DNA of 64,000 nt from the NCBI GenBank assembly GCA_018136815.1, contig CM030934.1, positions 648,479 to 712,478 on the forward strand. Reading direction: 5' to 3'. This document shows positions 60,906-64,000 of this stretch, piece after piece; the stretch's first letter is position 1, and each line of letters begins with the position of its first letter. The notes under the pieces are model-generated. The model was not told where the DNA came from, ran no database searches, and saw only the letters and a list, made by a program, of their open reading frames with translations. A program made the translations under genes and the position numbers. This DNA is from Isochrysis galbana. Taxonomy: Eukaryota; Haptophyta; Isochrysidales; Isochrysidaceae.

Positions 60906-63348
60906 CCCAGCGACATGCAGAAGTATAGGTGTCCCTCCGTTGCCGCAACTCGACCCATTCGATGGACGTGGTCTTTGCTGGCCACCGGCTAATGCGTTTA
61001 CCCGCTGCTTTTGCACCATACCACTACGACACCCGCTCTTTTGATACTTGAGACTTGCAAAACACGCTTTTACTGCTCTCCAAGGCCTGACGCACGGGGG
61101 ATCCTTTTCTGATGCTCAACCTCTTCATCTGATATCAAGCTTTATCTTTTGCACATTGAGACCAGCCGCCGTCACTGCATCACTCTACGGCAGCTTTTGG
61201 AACACTTGCATTCGCCTATTTTCATGTGTCCTTGTCTACCACATGACTTGCAGCGTACGACTAGTTAGCCTGTATGAGCTAAGGTGTGATAATGAGTACT
61301 CTTAGACAATCTCGTACTTCACGCTGGTTGCACACACCGCACACCGCACTTCACGCTCATCCCTCAGACTCAGCTCTTCAAGCCGCAGCACTAGACTCGT
61401 GCACGGCCGAGCCCTTGGTTGCGCGCGCCGGCCCGCGCCCCTCTCCTCTTGCCTCCAGGCCTGGCCCTGCCGACCGCCGAGGGCGGCCCCCTCGCCAACC
61501 CGGAGCCGGAGCAGTCGCTGTCGTAGCGACCGTGCCCTCCTCAGAGGCTGATGAATTGGGCTGACCGGTTGGGTCCGGGGGCAGTGAGGAAGGGGAAGGG
61601 GTCTCATCGCCCAGGCGCGCAGGCGCGGCGGTGCGGCGGTGAGGGACAATTGGGAGGGGCTGGTGCTGACGGGCTCAATCAAGCCCGTTAGCGAGGGAGG
61701 GTGGGAGGAAGGCGGACTTGCTTGGACGAGGACGAGGACGGCAGCGAGAGTGACATCGAGCGCGAGTAGGCCCAGGCCAATACTTGTAGTAAAACTCGCC
61801 CAAACTTGCGGGCCAAACTTGCGGGAGCTTCTTGCAACAGCCCGCCCAACCAAACTTGTAGCCATTCTTGTAGCAATTCTTGCCCAAACTTGTAGCCATT
61901 CTTGTAGCAATTAGGGATAAGGCAGAATTTCGGAAATAACGAAATAACTCGTGAATTTGGGGCACATAACACATAACACGCTGACCCATCCCTGACTCCC
62001 CACAGGCACGCTTGATTCGCCCGCCCTGGCCTGTCGTGGCCAGCCCATCCCTCTGACCAGCCCCTCCTCCCCCTGGGCCCCCCTGATCAGGAGCCCCCAG
62101 CCAGCTCCAGTCGACTTGCAGGACCGCAGAGCGCCAGCGAGGGAGAGGCAGGAGGGACCAGGGCCATGCCCCAGCCTCACCTGCCCCCTGAGCTGTGCTC
62201 CCAGGCCCTTGCAGGCCACCTGGGGACCTGAAGAGGGGCCGCATGCGCGTGCCATGGGCCCCCGCCGCAGGGAAGAGAGGAGGAAAAGGGAAGAGGGAGG
62301 GGAGGGGGGAGCGGCAGCTCTCCCCTCTCCGGTGTTTATTTACGTGTCTTCTCGACCTATTTGGGTAAGAGAAGACGCGGGCGCCAGAGCCAGGAGGGAA
62401 GGGCCGCGGCTCGTCGCGGCCACTCGCTCGGGCGCTGGCGCTGGGGCTCAGCCCCTGGCCCCCCCTGCCTCTCCCACGCTTGCCTCGCTGGCCCTGGGTG
62501 CCGCCCAGAGGCCCCTGTCGGCCTGGCGACTTGGGATGGGGGGGGGAGTCAGTACGAGAGCAGGCCCAATCGGGCCAGGGAGTGCGGCTCGCGACCCGCG
62601 CCCACTGGGGGTCTGGGTGGTTGTGTTGAGTGCCCTGCTCATGCCAAAAGCCAAAAGGCAGAGCATGGAGCATGGGGGTGACCGACAGGCCCCCCGGAGG
62701 GGAATTGGTGCCTGAGAGGGGGGACGCGAGAGGCGCGAGGCGCCCCCCCATGCTGAACTAAGTATAAACTTAGTTGGGATCAGGGCTGTCTTTGTGGGTG
62801 CAAGCAACTAGGCCTGCATGTATGTAATAGTGTAATAGTAACAGTTGACAGTTGGTCTACATCTCCCATACCCATATCCATATACGCGTCGGCGCGCCAC
62901 TACTCGCCCAGCGCAGCTTATGCTGTTGTGTGATCGCATGGGGTATAGGGGGCTGACTACGGCTCACCATTGAGCATCCTGCTCCCTCATGTCCACCACC
63001 AAGCCCAGTAGACTGACCATGCACTTGAATTGCCCAATCTGACTCATTTATGAGGCATAGAGCCTGGAAGGACACCCCTACCAGGAATCGGACCCCCCCC
63101 CCGCTGGCTGCTCCGATGAGGGCACGCGCACTCTCACAGGCCGTCGTAAATGATGGACCCCCATGATATTTTTGTACCTCTTGCCTGCAGGGCATCCCCA
63201 TGGGCCCAGATCAAGCCTTGGGGGGGGCTCTAGAGATAAAAAGTACCATTAGGGGAGGGGGAAGGACATGCCAGTAGAGGAATTGGCCGCCCACGGAGTA
63301 CTAGAGTAGGACGAGGATTCGAGGAACGCCCGCCGCGTCCCGCGCGCG
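60906..63348. other. Intergenic stretch of dispersed repeats
   Basis: No gene. It contains module B inverted (61660-61775, hairpin at 61669-61688), a 27-bp direct repeat (AAACTTGTAGCCATTCTTGT and AGCAATT at about 61853 and 61889), module A inverted (62100-62225) and module A forward (62400-62775), which ends in the near-palindrome AACTAAGTATAAACTTAGTT at 62756-62775. Confidence 0.6.
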
Positions 63349-64000
63349 ATGGGCGGCGCGTCGGAGCTGCCTCGTTGTGTGGCTCGTGACGGGCTGGTGC
63401 TGGAGGGCCTGTCGTCGGGCTCGATCCTGCGGGTCGAGCCGTGCGAGATCCTCTCCGACCAGTCTTCGGCTCCCAGCTCGCCCGCGCCGCTCGAGGGCGA
63501 GCTGCGCCGCTCGAGCTGGCCTCGCACTGCGATGGTCGTGATGGGGCAGGTGATGGGCACGGGTGTGCTCGCGCTGCCGCATGCGTGCGCGCAGCTGGGC
63601 TGGGTGGTCGGGCTTGGTGCTATTGCTCTCTTCGCCGCCGCGGGAACCTACGCCGGCATACTCCTCGCGCGCTCGAGGGCGCTCCATCCAGAAGAACCCG
63701 AATCGTACGCAGAACTCGCACGCCTCACGGGCGGCCGCTCCTTCGGCGCATTCACGCGGGTCGCAATCCTTGGTAGCTGGACGCTCATATTGCCCTACTA
63801 TCTTCTCACTTGTGCCCAAGCGGCAGAGCTTGCATTCGCCGCCGTGGATGCCAACGGCCAGGTCTCGTTTTGCCAATGGCATTGGACAGCTGCTGTTGCT
63901 ATTGCCTTACTGCCGCCACTGCAGCTGCGAACTCTACACCAGATCTCTCTGCTCGCACTGGTCTCGACCATCGCAGTCAGTATTGCTATTGTGGTTGCAT
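63349..64000 (+). CDS. Amino acid/auxin permease (AAAP) family transporter, N-terminal part
   Basis: Frame open from ATG 63349 to the window end (217 codons), so the gene is cut by the window. A polar N-terminus of about 65 residues is followed by TM1 with the AAAP signature MVVMGQVMGTGVLALPHACA and QLGWVVGLGAIALF. Then come YAELARLTGGRSFGAF, a TM starting RVAILGSWTLILPYYLL, and at least two more hydrophobic segments near the end (LHQISLLALVSTIAVSIAIV). GTGVLALPxA with the following LGW-x2-G is diagnostic of proton-coupled amino-acid permeases of plants, fungi and protists. The substrate is unknown. Start codon context is GC-rich; no in-frame upstream ATG was noticed nearby. Confidence 0.85.
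   Translation, partial: MGGASELPRCVARDGLVLEGLSSGSILRVEPCEILSDQSSAPSSPAPLEGELRRSSWPRTAMVVMGQVMGTGVLALPHACAQLGWVVGLGAIALFAAAGTYAGILLARSRALHPEEPESYAELARLTGGRSFGAFTRVAILGSWTLILPYYLLTCAQAAELAFAAVDANGQVSFCQWHWTAAVAIALLPPLQLRTLHQISLLALVSTIAVSIAIVVA

Overview
The window is nuclear DNA from a GC-rich, flagellated, unicellular eukaryote, most likely an alga. Genes are spliced by short GT-AG introns: the RPN1 gene has five, of 98 to 464 nt. Eukaryote-only families are present (26S proteasome RPN1, a SET-domain protein, HPF1, a MEIG1 ciliary domain). Ser-Pro4 hydroxyproline-rich wall or matrix genes point to an alga. Intergenic DNA is full of GA/CT microsatellites, long C and G runs and retroelement debris. 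I cannot fix the lineage (chlorophyte, haptophyte and stramenopile alga all remain possible).

Layout. 1-9 kb: tandem repeats (189-bp and about 202-bp units), a broken Ty1/copia pol fragment, the first of two extensin/pherophorin-like genes (frameshifted), palindromes and a 16-bp minisatellite. 9.2-14.4 kb: a minus-strand, internally deleted chromodomain Ty3/gypsy element whose gag is split by a 5'-truncated LINE flanked by a 16-bp target-site duplication. 15.2-19.1 kb: the second, longer extensin-like gene, a direct duplicate of the first. 19.4-21.5 kb: tandem repeats and a second LINE 3' fragment. 22.7-28.8 kb: a two-exon gene with two LamG-like domains, a divergent small membrane-protein gene and a MEIG1-domain gene. 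31.2-35.1 kb: a complete six-exon RPN1 gene. 39.5-44.2 kb: a 1566-residue SET-domain protein in one exon. 47.4-48.9 kb: HPF1 with two N-terminal PBZ zinc fingers. 50.6-51.6 kb: a histidine phosphatase. 54.1-55.7 kb: a protein kinase. 56.9-57.6 kb: a second gag relic. 59.4-60.9 kb: an MFS transporter. 63.3 kb to the end: the start of an AAAP-type amino-acid permease that runs off the window.

How the genes work together. There is no operon-like organisation and neighbouring genes look functionally unrelated. The nearest thing to a theme is chromatin: a SET methyltransferase and an HPF1/PBZ serine-ADP-ribosylation factor lie 3.2 kb apart. That may be chance.

The strongest unusual points are: the HPF1 with tandem PBZ readers; the twin Ser-Pro genes carrying five 1-nt losses, all in C runs, three of which cancel in copy 2; LINE 3' ends that terminate in sense-strand poly(T); the LINE insertion with a perfect target-site duplication whose removal rejoins the gag frame; and a SINE-like dispersed repeat that keeps an ACGGGCT/AGCCCGT hairpin in three diverged copies.
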